Shown: in pieces, positions 44,557 to 54,653 of the stretch
How the letters are laid out: each line of letters begins with the position of its first letter
Position numbering within the stretch: position 1 is the first letter of the stretch
Source: an uncultured Myxococcales bacterium
GTDB lineage: Bacteria > Myxococcota_A > Polyangia > Polyangiales > Polyangiaceae
Assembly: GCA_937949945.1 (NCBI GenBank)
Contig: CALFEQ010000127.1
Span: 19,199 to 83,198, forward strand
DNA: 64,000 nucleotides
Direction of reading: 5' to 3'
The notes under the pieces: generated by a model
Database searches by the model: none
What the model saw: only the letters and a program-made list of their open reading frames with translations
Told to the model about the DNA's origin: nothing
Translations under genes and position numbers: made by a program

Positions 44557-44907
44557 GTGAGCGAGTGGTACCTCTACGACGACGAAGGGAAGCATCGCGG
44601 CCCGCTGACGACGCAGGCGCTCCTCGATGCGATTCGCGCGGGCGAGGTCGCCGAAGACGCTTGGGTCGCGCCGGAGAAGTTCTTCGAGCCGCCGGGGGCC
44701 TCGGGGTGGCGGCGGGCGACCGACATCCCCGAGCTCGCGGAGAAGATCCGCGCGCTCGGCGTCAAGTCACCGCTCAACGTCGCGCTCGTCGACGGGGCCT
44801 TCCGCACGACGCGCCTCGGCACGCCCGCCTTCGACGCGACCGCGATGATCGTCGTGAACGACTCCGATCCGCACGCCGCCGGCGGGCAGGCGCGGAACGG
44901 CTCGTAG
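44557..44907 (+). CDS. GYF-domain (DUF4339-like) small protein
   Basis: The 116-residue product begins with a GYF_2-type module: EWYLYDDEGKHRGPLTTQAL, a helix and EDAWVAPEKFFEP. These modules bind Pro-rich peptides in eukaryotes and are common, usually attached to membrane proteins, in bacteria; here it stands nearly alone with a 60-residue tail. GTG 44557 is preferred because the module begins right after it. A GTG at 44506 in the same frame, following AAAG, is an alternative. The gene is convergent with the dehydrogenase gene, six bases apart. Confidence 0.65.
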   Translation: MSEWYLYDDEGKHRGPLTTQALLDAIRAGEVAEDAWVAPEKFFEPPGASGWRRATDIPELAEKIRALGVKSPLNVALVDGAFRTTRLGTPAFDATAMIVVNDSDPHAAGGQARNGS

Positions 44908-44913
44908 CGTCGG

Positions 44914-45906
44914 TCATTCGCGCGTCGACGGACTTCCGCTCGCCGGGACCACCGGCGTGAGCGGTGGCTCGCCGCGCAGCACGCGGATCACGTTCGCCGC
45001 CGCGGTGCTCGCCATCGCTTCGCGCGTCGCGCGGTCGGCGCTGCCGATGTGCGGCGCGAGCACGGCGTTCGGGCGCGCGAGGAGGGCCGGGTGCACGCGC
45101 GGCTCGTCCTCGAAGACGTCGAGCCCGGCGGCGGCGAGCGGGCCGTGCTCGAGGGCGTGGGCGAGGGCCGCCTCGTCGACGATCGGCCCGCGCGCCGTGT
45201 TCACGAGGATCGACCCGGGGCGCATCTTGGCCAGGCGCTCGGCCGAGAAGAGGTGGCGCGTCTCTTCGGTGAGCGGCGTGTGGATCGTGATCGCGTCCGA
45301 CGACGCGCAGAGCTCGTCGAGCGAGGGCACCCAGGTCGCGCCGAGCGCGCGCTCGATCCCTTCGGGCTCGCGATGGCGCTGCCAATAGCCGACGTGCATG
45401 CCGAAGCCACGCGCGCGGCGGGCGACGGCCTTGCCGATGCGGCCGAGGCCCACGATCCCGAGCTTCATGCCGTGCACGCGCGTGCCGAGGAGGAACGTCG
45501 GCGTCCAGCCCGTGAACTGGCCGGCGCGGACGAGCCGGTCGCCCTCGCAGATGCGGCGGGCGGCGGCGATGAGGAGGCCGAAGGCGAGGTCGGCCGTCGC
45601 CTCCGTAAGCACGTCCGGCGTGTTCGTGACGACGACGCCTCGCGCGGCGCAGGCGGCGAGGTCGACGTTGTCGACGCCGACCGCGACGTTGCCCACGACG
45701 GCCAGGCGCGGCGTCCGGTCGAGCAAGGCGGCGTCGATCCGATCCGTGAGGAGCGCGACGATGCCGCGCACCCGATCGGCGCACGCAGCGAACGCCTCGG
45801 AGGCGACCCCGCCGTCGTCCTGGACGACCTCGAACGACTCGGAGAGGACGGCGACGGCGTCGCCGGGGAGCTGTCCGCTGACGAATACGGTGTCCATCGG
45901 TGCCAA
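44914..45906 (-). CDS. D-2-hydroxyacid dehydrogenase (glyoxylate/hydroxypyruvate reductase type)
   Basis: The 330-residue NAD(P)-dependent oxidoreductase reduces 2-keto acids such as glyoxylate or hydroxypyruvate. The Rossmann motif is GIVGLGRIGKAVARRARGFG. The catalytic triad is visible as Arg in NTARGPIVDE, Glu in LDVFEDEP and His in APHIGSAD. The segment GNVAVGVDNVDL and the NTPDVLTEATADLAFGL helix are typical of the GyaR/GhrB group. There is no ACT domain, so phosphoglycerate dehydrogenase SerA is unlikely. Cofactor preference cannot be set with confidence. Confidence 0.9.
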   Translation of the reverse strand: MAPMDTVFVSGQLPGDAVAVLSESFEVVQDDGGVASEAFAACADRVRGIVALLTDRIDAALLDRTPRLAVVGNVAVGVDNVDLAACAARGVVVTNTPDVLTEATADLAFGLLIAAARRICEGDRLVRAGQFTGWTPTFLLGTRVHGMKLGIVGLGRIGKAVARRARGFGMHVGYWQRHREPEGIERALGATWVPSLDELCASSDAITIHTPLTEETRHLFSAERLAKMRPGSILVNTARGPIVDEAALAHALEHGPLAAAGLDVFEDEPRVHPALLARPNAVLAPHIGSADRATREAMASTAAANVIRVLRGEPPLTPVVPASGSPSTRE

Positions 45907-45936
45907 GCTCGTCGTTCCGGCGGGCGGCCGGGCGCT

Positions 45937-47244
45937 TCAGTCGGCGTCGAACGGGACGACGGTCGTCGACGCGAGATCGAAGATCCTTCGTTCGACGTTC
46001 TTCAGCGACTCCGACGCCGTGCCGACGACGCTGATGACGACGTCCTTCGCCGAGAGCCGCCGTTGGATGGCGGCGTTGGCCTGTTCGAGCGTGACGGCGC
46101 GCACGTGATCGACGTAGCGCGTGTGGTAGTCGGACGGGAGCTCGAGCAGCTCGGTCTCCATCGCCTGGCCGAGGCGCTTCGGCGCCGTGTCGATCTCGAA
46201 GGCGTGCGAGCGAACGAGGTAGCTCTCGATGAAGGAGAGCTCCTCCGCGGTGATGCCCTTCTCGACGAACTCCTCGAGGAGCTGGAGCTCGAGCTCCACG
46301 CACGGCGCGCAGTCGGCGGCGCCCGGCGCGGCCGACATCGTGAACGCATGCCGCCGGCGTTCGATCGACAGACGCGCGCTCGTCCCGTACGACCATCCGC
46401 GCTTGCTGCGGATCTCGCGCATCATGCGGGAAGTGAACGTGCCGCCGAGCACGGCCGTCGCCGCGACGAGCGGGAAGTGATCGGGATCGTGCGGCCACGT
46501 GCCGAGGCTGCCGATGAGCGTCTGCGTCTGCGTGCGCTCGGGCTTGTCGACGAACACGAGGTGGCGGCCCCGCTTCGGCGTGGGCTCGGGCAAGTCCGTC
46601 GCGAGACGCGGCCCCGGGCGGACCGCGCCGGCGAGCGTCGCGCCGAGCGTGCGCGCCTCGTCCTCGGTCACGGCTCCGGCGAAGCCGACGACGAGGTTGC
46701 CGCGGGTGAAGTGCGCCTCGTACGCGGCGATGACGTCCGCGTGCTCGATCGTCCCGACGGTCGAGATCCGACCCGCGGCCGAGCGGGCGTAAGGATGCCC
46801 CTCGAACAGCGCCCGGCGGAAGGCGATGTTGGCGAGCGCGCGGTCGCTGTCGCGCGCCTCGACGAGCTCGGCGGTCGTCTCGCGGCGAAGGCGTGCGATC
46901 TGATCGCGATCGAACGTGGGCTTGCCGAGCAGGCGCGCGAGCAGCTCGACGAACGGCTGCACGTTGCGCCGGATGACCTGTCCGTGGAAGCTCAAGGTCG
47001 ACGGACCGACGTCGAGCGAGAGCTCGGCGCCGAGCCGATCGATCGTCGCCTCGATGTCCTGCGCGGACATCCCGTCCGCTCCGCGCCGCAGCATGCGGGC
47101 CGTGAAGCGGCAGAGGCCGTCCTTTCCGGCAGGGTCCGCGATCGCGCCGCTCCGCAGCGACACGACGATGGACACGAGGGGGAGGGCGCCGGAGCTCTCG
47201 ACGAAACCGACGGCTCCGTCGCCGACGTCGAAGCGGACGGTCAT
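45937..47244 (-). CDS. M16 peptidase-family protein lacking the zinc motif
   Basis: The 435-residue product has the two-lobed M16 fold (SLRSGAIADPAGKDGLCRFT ... RMMREIRSKRGWSYGTSA) but lacks the HxxEH motif. The equivalent position reads GLCRFTARML. Such inactive subunits pair with an active M16B partner. The ATG overlaps the stop of the upstream active M16 gene as ATGA, which supports a co-translated heterodimer as in mitochondrial-processing-peptidase-like bacterial pairs. It has the Arg/Tyr substrate-binding region near the C-terminal lobe (RGWSYG). No signal peptide is visible, so the pair acts in the cytoplasm unless exported by another route. Confidence 0.9.
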   Translation of the reverse strand: MTVRFDVGDGAVGFVESSGALPLVSIVVSLRSGAIADPAGKDGLCRFTARMLRRGADGMSAQDIEATIDRLGAELSLDVGPSTLSFHGQVIRRNVQPFVELLARLLGKPTFDRDQIARLRRETTAELVEARDSDRALANIAFRRALFEGHPYARSAAGRISTVGTIEHADVIAAYEAHFTRGNLVVGFAGAVTEDEARTLGATLAGAVRPGPRLATDLPEPTPKRGRHLVFVDKPERTQTQTLIGSLGTWPHDPDHFPLVAATAVLGGTFTSRMMREIRSKRGWSYGTSARLSIERRRHAFTMSAAPGAADCAPCVELELQLLEEFVEKGITAEELSFIESYLVRSHAFEIDTAPKRLGQAMETELLELPSDYHTRYVDHVRAVTLEQANAAIQRRLSAKDVVISVVGTASESLKNVERRIFDLASTTVVPFDAD

Positions 47245-48677
47245 CGGCCGACCTCCGCGGCGTTCGCGGCGGCGTCCGAGGCGCGATCGTCCTCGTCGTC
47301 GTCTCCCTTCTCGGGGAGCACGCGCACGATCGTGCGCGCGGAGGGGACGAGCCAGCGCCGAGCGGCCGTTCGGATCTCGCCCGCCGTGACGCGGCGGTAC
47401 CGCTCGAGCCGGCGGAACGGCGCGGCGGGATCGCCGAGCACGGTGTCGTAGAAGCCGATCTGCTCCGCCTTGCCGCTCGTCGTCTCGAGCGACTGGAGCA
47501 GCCCGAGCTCGAGCCGCGCCTTCGCCCGATCGAGCTCCTCCTCCGAGACGAGCTCGTCTCGGACGCGAGCGATGTGCGCGTCGAGCACCGCGAGGATGTC
47601 CGCGCTCGCGACGCCGGGGCGGGCGGTGAAGTACATCTCGTAGAGACCGGGATCGCGGAAGGTGGAGACCCAACCGCGCACCTCGGTGCAAGCCTCGCGG
47701 GTCGTGACGAGCTCGTCGTACAGGCGCGAGGCGCGGCCGCCGAAGAGGATCTCGTTGAGGACGACGAGCGTCGGGTGATCCGTGTCGCCGAGCGCCGGCC
47801 CGCGATAGCCGACGAGGAGCTTCTCGGTCGGCGTGGGCTTCGCGATCGTGACCTCGCGAGGCTCGAGCTGCGGCGGCTCCGGGTGCGTGTCCTCCTCCGG
47901 GATCACGGACGGCGGGATCGCGCCGTACCCGTCGCGCACGCGGACGAGCACGTCCTCCACGTCGACGTCGCCCACGATCACCACGGTCGCGTTGTTCGGC
48001 GCGTAGAACGTCTTGTAGAACGCGATGCAGTCGTCCGGCGTGAAGCTCTCGATGTCCGCCATCCAGCCGATGGTCGGCCAGTGGTACGGGTGACGCGTGA
48101 ACGCGGTCTTGTAGAGGATCTCGTTCGCGGTCCCCTCGACGTCGTCCTCGACACGCATCCGCCGCTCGTTCGCGACGACCTCCTTCTCGCTCGCGACCTG
48201 CGGCTCGCGCAGCACGAGCCGCGCCATCCGCTCGCTCTCGAGCTCGACCGCGAGGCCGAGGCAGTCCTTCGGGAGCGACTCGTAGTAGTAGGTCCAGTCG
48301 AGCCAGGTCGCCGCGTTCGACTCGGCCCCGTGCTCCTCGAGCTTGCGGTCGAACTCGCCCGCCGCGAGCCGCTCCGTCTCGTTGAACATGAGATGCTCGA
48401 AGAGGTGGGCGAGGCCCGTCTTGCCGGGCTTCTCGTGGCGCGACCCGACGCGGAACCAGGTGAAGTAGCTCAGCACCGGGGCGCTCGTGTCCACGAGCAG
48501 CAAGAGCCGGAGACCGTTGCCGAGCCGGAACCGCAACACCCGCGGCGGCTCGCCGTCGATCCCGCTCGAGTCACCGAAGGCGAACGCGACCGAGCCTTCG
48601 AAGGTCCACTTCGCCAGCGGGGAGGTCGCGGTTTCGTTGATGCGCGCGACGAGCGCGGCGAGGTTCGCGTCGGACAC
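47241..48677 (-). CDS. Zinc peptidase of the M16 family, active subunit
   Basis: The 478-residue product has the inverted zinc motif HLFEH (in GLAHLFEHLMFNETER) and the distal Glu in EKEVVANERRMRVED, so it should be catalytically active. The rest follows the M16B layout (FYKTFYAPNNATVVIVGDVD, LVGYRGPALGD). The GTG start at 48677 has GGAG eleven bases upstream, and that GGAG belongs to the heptamer array at 48687-48714. An N-terminal region of about 45 residues precedes the fold. It is translated together with the inactive partner downstream. Confidence 0.92.
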   Translation of the reverse strand: MSDANLAALVARINETATSPLAKWTFEGSVAFAFGDSSGIDGEPPRVLRFRLGNGLRLLLLVDTSAPVLSYFTWFRVGSRHEKPGKTGLAHLFEHLMFNETERLAAGEFDRKLEEHGAESNAATWLDWTYYYESLPKDCLGLAVELESERMARLVLREPQVASEKEVVANERRMRVEDDVEGTANEILYKTAFTRHPYHWPTIGWMADIESFTPDDCIAFYKTFYAPNNATVVIVGDVDVEDVLVRVRDGYGAIPPSVIPEEDTHPEPPQLEPREVTIAKPTPTEKLLVGYRGPALGDTDHPTLVVLNEILFGGRASRLYDELVTTREACTEVRGWVSTFRDPGLYEMYFTARPGVASADILAVLDAHIARVRDELVSEEELDRAKARLELGLLQSLETTSGKAEQIGFYDTVLGDPAAPFRRLERYRRVTAGEIRTAARRWLVPSARTIVRVLPEKGDDDEDDRASDAAANAAEVGR

Positions 48678-48686
48678 GGGCGATCA

Positions 48687-48714
48687 GACTCCAGGCTCCG
48701 GGCTCCAGGCTCCA
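48687..48714 (+). repeat. Heptamer array just upstream of the M16 peptidase start
   Basis: Four units (gactcca, ggctccg, ggctcca, ggctcca) lie 9 bases upstream of the M16 GTG start and read outward from that gene. This is one of two cases next to a start codon rather than a stop. On the coding strand the units read CTGGAGC, so the nearest one supplies the only Shine-Dalgarno-like GGAG of the gene. Confidence 0.8.
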
Positions 48715-48821
48715 GGTCGGAGAGGCCCGGGCACTCTGCTCTAGCCCAGTCTTTCCGTCTCTGGAAGCAGAGACGTGCGGCATCCGCCGTGGGCGCGGGC
48801 CGCGGCGGATGCGGCGTCGGA

Positions 48822-49157
48822 TCAGCCGTCGAAGAGGATCTCGAGCGTCATGCCGCCCGGATCGCGCGTGTAGATCCTGCCGCGCACCTCTTCGAACGGG
48901 GCGCCGAGCTCGCCGAGGCGGGCGAGCAGGGCGTCGCGCTCCGCTCCGGCGGCGCGGACCGCGACGTGCTGTCCCCAGGGCAGGCTCGGCGGATCGTCGT
49001 CGCGGCGAGGCACGACCGCGATGCGGACGTCCCCGGCGACCACCACCGTGTGACCGCCCATCGCCCTGACGGTGCCGTCGAAGAGGCGAACGTAGAACCG
49101 AGTGCTCGCCTCGGGATCGCTGGAGACGACGCCGACGTGATCGAGTGACAGCTTCAT
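48822..49157 (-). CDS. Glyoxalase/bleomycin-resistance fold protein
   Basis: The 111-residue product is a single vicinal-oxygen-chelate module: KLSLDHVGVVSSDPEASTRFY, a middle with VVVAGDVRIAVVP and the end RIYTRDPGGMTLEILFDG. His7 in LDHVGV and the terminal Glu in MTLEILF are plausible metal ligands. The ATG at 49157 is chosen for AGGAG six bases upstream; a longer frame adds 37 residues without similarity. The substrate is unknown. It could be a methylmalonyl-CoA epimerase-like, lyase or resistance protein, and none can be favoured. Confidence 0.82.
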   Translation of the reverse strand: MKLSLDHVGVVSSDPEASTRFYVRLFDGTVRAMGGHTVVVAGDVRIAVVPRRDDDPPSLPWGQHVAVRAAGAERDALLARLGELGAPFEEVRGRIYTRDPGGMTLEILFDG

Positions 49158-49337
49158 GAGAGGCTCCTGGTCTGGATACACGGCTCCCGCCGTGCCTCCG
49201 TCCATGGGTCCTCGCGCGGGCCCATCCCACGCTGGACATTTGCCTCTCACGAGGTGCCCGGGGCTCACCGGAACCGGGCTGCCTTTTTAGGACTCGGGCA
49301 CTTCGAGTTTACGACAGAACGGCTCGTTCGCCAGTGC

Positions 49338-51209
49338 TCACCAGTCGCGCATGTCGATGACGTGGAAGGTGCCGTTGCGCCAGATCCAGGCGTTCGGGCC
49401 GCTCAGGGCGAGGATGGCTCCGTCCGTCTTGCCGGGGTCGGCGCCGGAGCGGGCTCCGATGCGGACGAGGCGTACGGGGTCGCGTCCGCTCGGGACCGCG
49501 TGGAAGAGGGCGTCGCCTTCGCCGACGGCGATGACCCCGCCGTTGCTGGCGAGGAGCAGGCCGCCGTCGTAGGCACGGATGCCGAGGAGGGACCGCGGCA
49601 TGCCCGTCTCCGTGACGAACGCCTCCTGATACGTGGGGAGGGAGAGCGGGCGGGGAGGCGCGCTGCCTTCCACCTTCCAGACGCCGCCGTCGCGATCGAG
49701 CACGTAGGCGGTGCCGCGCCAGATGTCGAGGTCGAGGAGGTTGGCGTCGATGACCTGGTTCTCGGTGATCGGCTGCCACTGCACGGAGTCGAAGCGCGCG
49801 ACCGCGCCGACGCCGTCGCCGCAGACGAGCATCCAGAGGCGGAGGCCTTGCGCCTGGAGGGCCACGACCGACTCGGCGTCGTCGAGCTGGGCGTCGGGCT
49901 GGAAGGGGACGAACTGCCGGCCGTCGAACTCGAGCAGGGCGCCGGTGCCCCAGACGAGCACGCGCTCGCCGCCGCCGCCGATGCCGTACCACCACGGGCG
50001 CCCGCGCGTGGGGCGGTGGAGCGGGAAGCTGTGCGTGTGGCCGTCTCGGATGCGGACGGCGTGCGTCGTCGTCAGGCCCCAGAGCGTGCCGTCGCGCGTG
50101 ATGTGGAGATCGTTGAGCGGCTCGTCGACGTTGATCGAGCTCTCCACGGTCCCGTTCTTGACGCGGAGCAGCACGCTCGACGAGCGGTCGCTCCCGGAGC
50201 TCGTGCGGCCGAGCAGGTAGAAGTCGGAGCTCCCGAGCCCGCTCGCGGCGCGGAAGGAGAGCCTGGTCGCCGGAATCACGGCGACGTGGAGGACACCTCG
50301 CTGGATGAGCGGCGGCTCGCGCGGCGCGCGGCGGAGGTCGCGGACCTTGTCCGGGTGGCTCGCCGGACGGACCTCGTCCGTGAAGAAGTTCTCGTCGCGG
50401 AACGTCCGGAGCCAGCGGAAGACGTCCTCGGCCTCGAAGGTGTAGACGCCCGTGCGCAGCCTCGCGGTCAGCGTGAAGTCGTCGACGTTGAGCGTCAGCA
50501 GCGCCTTGCCGCTCGCGTCGAAGAGGCGATCGACGTCGGCGCGAATGGTGCGCGCGAGATCCTCGCCGATGAGCTCGACGATGGCCTCGATGTCGCCCGT
50601 CTCGACGCGCCCGACCACCGGATAATCGAAGCGGAAGCCGAGCTCGTAGAGCAGGCGCTTGAGGCGTGGCGGCATCTTCGCGGCGCGCTCGACGGCCTCC
50701 TCGCGCGCATCGGCGACCGCGTCGAGCCACTCGCCGAAGTGGGCCGCGACGGGATGCGCCGTGCCGTCGCGCCATTCGACGATGGGCAGCTCGCCCTGGT
50801 AGCGGATGGAGCTGACGAGGCGCTTGCCGGTGCCTTTGTCGAAGCACACGACGTGATCGGCGGTCTTGCAGAAGGGCGCGTAACGCTTCGCCTCCTCGCC
50901 GCCCTCCGTCGCGATGCGCTCGGCCTCGAGCTCCATCTCGTGCGAGAGCAGGAAGGTCTCGGGCTCTCCGATCCTGCTCGCGACGCGCATCGCCGCCACG
51001 TAGCTCGGGGGCAGCTCGGTCCCGAGGAAGGCGGCCTGCGCCGCGAGCTCCTTCATCGGCAAGGGCTCGCCGAGGCGGTCCTTGTGCCCGGACTTCACGA
51101 GCACGGTCCGGATCCGCTCGAGCGCCTGCAGCGCGACGCGCGTCGGATCGACGTTGCTGCGCGGCTTCAGGCTGCGCGTGACGCGCTTCTTGAGAGGCGT
51201 CTTCCTCAC
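49338..51209 (-). CDS. SMI1/KNR4-like domain protein with C-terminal propeller-like region
   Basis: The 623-residue product has at about 45-140 a SMI1/KNR4 (SUKH)-like module: AAQAAFLGTELPPSYVAAMR, an acidic strand and a helix with EMELEAERIA. A helical middle follows (about 190-310). From about 330 the sequence consists of repeated beta strands with GTLWGLTTTHAVRI, WGTGALLEFDG and WKVEGSA turns, suggesting a WD/two-component-Y_Y_Y-like propeller. SUKH modules are known from immunity proteins and from cytoplasmic scaffolds. No toxin gene is adjacent, so a scaffold role is more likely. The start is GTG 51209 (a basic KKR run follows) or GTG 51242; neither has a good ribosome-binding site. Confidence 0.72.
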   Translation of the reverse strand: MRKTPLKKRVTRSLKPRSNVDPTRVALQALERIRTVLVKSGHKDRLGEPLPMKELAAQAAFLGTELPPSYVAAMRVASRIGEPETFLLSHEMELEAERIATEGGEEAKRYAPFCKTADHVVCFDKGTGKRLVSSIRYQGELPIVEWRDGTAHPVAAHFGEWLDAVADAREEAVERAAKMPPRLKRLLYELGFRFDYPVVGRVETGDIEAIVELIGEDLARTIRADVDRLFDASGKALLTLNVDDFTLTARLRTGVYTFEAEDVFRWLRTFRDENFFTDEVRPASHPDKVRDLRRAPREPPLIQRGVLHVAVIPATRLSFRAASGLGSSDFYLLGRTSSGSDRSSSVLLRVKNGTVESSINVDEPLNDLHITRDGTLWGLTTTHAVRIRDGHTHSFPLHRPTRGRPWWYGIGGGGERVLVWGTGALLEFDGRQFVPFQPDAQLDDAESVVALQAQGLRLWMLVCGDGVGAVARFDSVQWQPITENQVIDANLLDLDIWRGTAYVLDRDGGVWKVEGSAPPRPLSLPTYQEAFVTETGMPRSLLGIRAYDGGLLLASNGGVIAVGEGDALFHAVPSGRDPVRLVRIGARSGADPGKTDGAILALSGPNAWIWRNGTFHVIDMRDW

Positions 51210-51338
51210 GGGAGTGTCAGGGTACCAGCAAACGGCCGCCACGGACGGCCCTACGAACCGGGGGCCGAGCGGCGAGGGGACGGCGGCCGATCGGTGCCGA
51301 GACCCGGAGGCAAGAGCCCCGGCCGCGGTGCGAGCCCC

Positions 51339-53156
<1,818 letters not shown>

Positions 53157-53318
53157 GTCGGGCGACGGACGAGACGAGAGAGGGCGCTTCGAGGCGCACG
53201 ACCCGGACCTCGCCGGGGGAGCCTCGTCATAGACGATGCGGGCCGCCGCCGCGCGCGAAAGAAGCGAGGGGCCGTCACGTCTCGCCGCTCGCGCCCGCTC
53301 TTCAGACGGAGGACGAGA

Positions 53319-53570
53319 TCACTTCTTCCCGCCGGCCGCGATCGAGGGAGGAGGCTCGGAGGCGCTCACCTCGGGAGGACGCGGGGACTCGGTCGTCGTG
53401 TCGACGAGCGCGAGCTGGCCGGGGAGCAGGTGCGCGTAGTGGCGAAGCACAAGATCGATGCCCTCGCGGATGTAGACGGCGACCGGCACCTTCGTGCGCT
53501 CGTGCAGGAGCTTCAGCTTGTCCGCTTGCTCCGGCGTCACGTAGATGGTGGTCGATATCTTCTTCCGCAT
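53319..53570 (-). CDS. Ribbon-helix-helix DNA-binding protein
   Basis: The 83-residue product begins with KKISTTIYVTPEQADKLKLL, a beta strand followed by two helices (HERTKVPVAVYIREGIDLVL), the layout of CopG/Arc-type repressors. Such proteins bind short repeated operators as dimers. The tail of 35 residues is Pro/Ser-rich. No toxin partner gene is adjacent, so an antitoxin role is not supported. A TACGTGA direct repeat and a TACGTACGT palindrome lie upstream at 53751-53838 and could be its operator. Confidence 0.85.
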   Translation of the reverse strand: MRKKISTTIYVTPEQADKLKLLHERTKVPVAVYIREGIDLVLRHYAHLLPGQLALVDTTTESPRPPEVSASEPPPSIAAGGKK

Positions 53571-53750
53571 GGTGTTTGAGGCCGTCGAAATTCCTATGCT
53601 TTGTCTCTGCTTCTTTGGCGGTCTCGAGAAGCCTGGCGCTCCCTCGCGCGCCGCCTCCCCACTCGCCTAACGCACCCGTGATTCGGTCACTAGCTCCTTT
53701 GTTCGGGGGGCGGAGGTGTCGTGGCCGCCTCGCGCCTCGTGGATATACAC

Positions 53751-53838
53751 TACGTGAACATACGTGACGGTCAAGGGCGACCATACCGCGCGGGTCAAGT
53801 TCTCTACGCGGCGTCGTAAGCTCAATCGTTACGTACGT
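53751..53838. promoter_or_regulatory. Candidate operator repeats between RHH gene and lipoprotein pair
   Basis: TACGTGA occurs twice with a 10-base period (53751-53757 and 53761-53767), and TACGTACGT lies at 53830-53838. Spacing of one helical turn is usual for ribbon-helix-helix operators. The 357-base stretch between the divergent genes at 53570 and 53928 is less GC-rich than its surroundings and otherwise holds nothing I can name. Assignment to the neighbouring repressor is inference. Confidence 0.4.
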
Positions 53839-53927
53839 TTATCCGGATGTCGGTAAAGGTAGTACCTTTGCCGCTATCCCGGTTGCCTTGCGGTTGGGTT
53901 GAGGGCCCGTTTATCGTGATTGCCCTG

Positions 53928-54653
53928 ATGCGGGGCCGGCTGAAGAGGATGAAGAGCGGGGTCGTCGTTCCCGCGGTCGTCGTCGCGCATGCGATTGCGA
54001 TGGCCGGCGCGGGCTGCGGCGGCAAGGACGCGATCGGCAAGTCGAAGCTGCCCGAGGGGGTTCGATCGCAGGCGATCGAGCACGAGGCGTGCGAGGAGTC
54101 CGGCCGCAGGGTCGAGACCGTCGACGTGAACAACGACGGCAAGCCGGACATCAAGCGCGTCTACGACGGCGACCGCGAGGTCTGCCGCATCAGCGACCTC
54201 AATCGCGACGGCAAGCCGGACATGTACGAGTACTTCGACAAGAACGGCGTGATCCGTCGTCGGGAGGCCGACTACGACGACAACGGGATCATCAACGCGA
54301 TCGAGATCTACGAGAACGGCAAGCTGGTTCGCGCCGAGCTCGACACGACGAACCAAGGTCGCATCGACACCTGGGACACGTTCGACCCGAACACGGGCAA
54401 GCGCATCAAACGCGAGCGGGACGCCACGGGCGACGGACGGGTCGACCAGTGGTGGACCTACGAGGGCGACAAGGTGACCATCGCGATGGACAAGAACGGC
54501 GATGGCCTCCCGGACCCCGAGTCGGTGATCACCCTGAGCGCCTCGGGGACGCCGCTGCCGGTGGAGCCTCCTCCTCCGCCGCCGCCTGCCGCGACGGACT
54601 CCGCCGGGAACGAGGCCGACGCCGGCGCGTCGGGTGGAGGGTCGAACCCATGA
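53928..54653 (+). CDS. Lipoprotein with Ca-binding-type Asp/Asn/Gly repeats
   Basis: The 241-residue product has a signal with lipobox AGAGC (Cys30 counted from ATG 53928). It then has about six repeats of roughly 22 residues built on D-x-N-x-D-G-x-x-D-x(4)-Y/F, such as DVNNDGKPDIKRVYD, DLNRDGKPDMYEYFD and DATGDGRVDQWWTYE. These resemble EF-hand/dockerin-like loops and would bind calcium outside the cell. A Pro-rich tail ends the protein. The next gene is a paralogue whose ATG overlaps this stop (ATGA). The start is uncertain: ATG 53949 is a possible later one, and no good ribosome-binding site is seen for either. Confidence 0.8.
   Translation: MRGRLKRMKSGVVVPAVVVAHAIAMAGAGCGGKDAIGKSKLPEGVRSQAIEHEACEESGRRVETVDVNNDGKPDIKRVYDGDREVCRISDLNRDGKPDMYEYFDKNGVIRRREADYDDNGIINAIEIYENGKLVRAELDTTNQGRIDTWDTFDPNTGKRIKRERDATGDGRVDQWWTYEGDKVTIAMDKNGDGLPDPESVITLSASGTPLPVEPPPPPPPAATDSAGNEADAGASGGGSNP

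Noticed and set aside
49256..49288. GCCCGG-N12-CCGGGC stem followed by TTTTT, a rho-independent-terminator look-alike on the plus strand
   Set aside because: All genes on both sides are on the minus strand, so the T run is on the wrong side for them. No plus-strand gene precedes it.
53319..53570. RHH protein as an antitoxin of a toxin-antitoxin pair
   Set aside because: No small toxin-like gene lies on either side; neighbours are lepA and a divergent lipoprotein.
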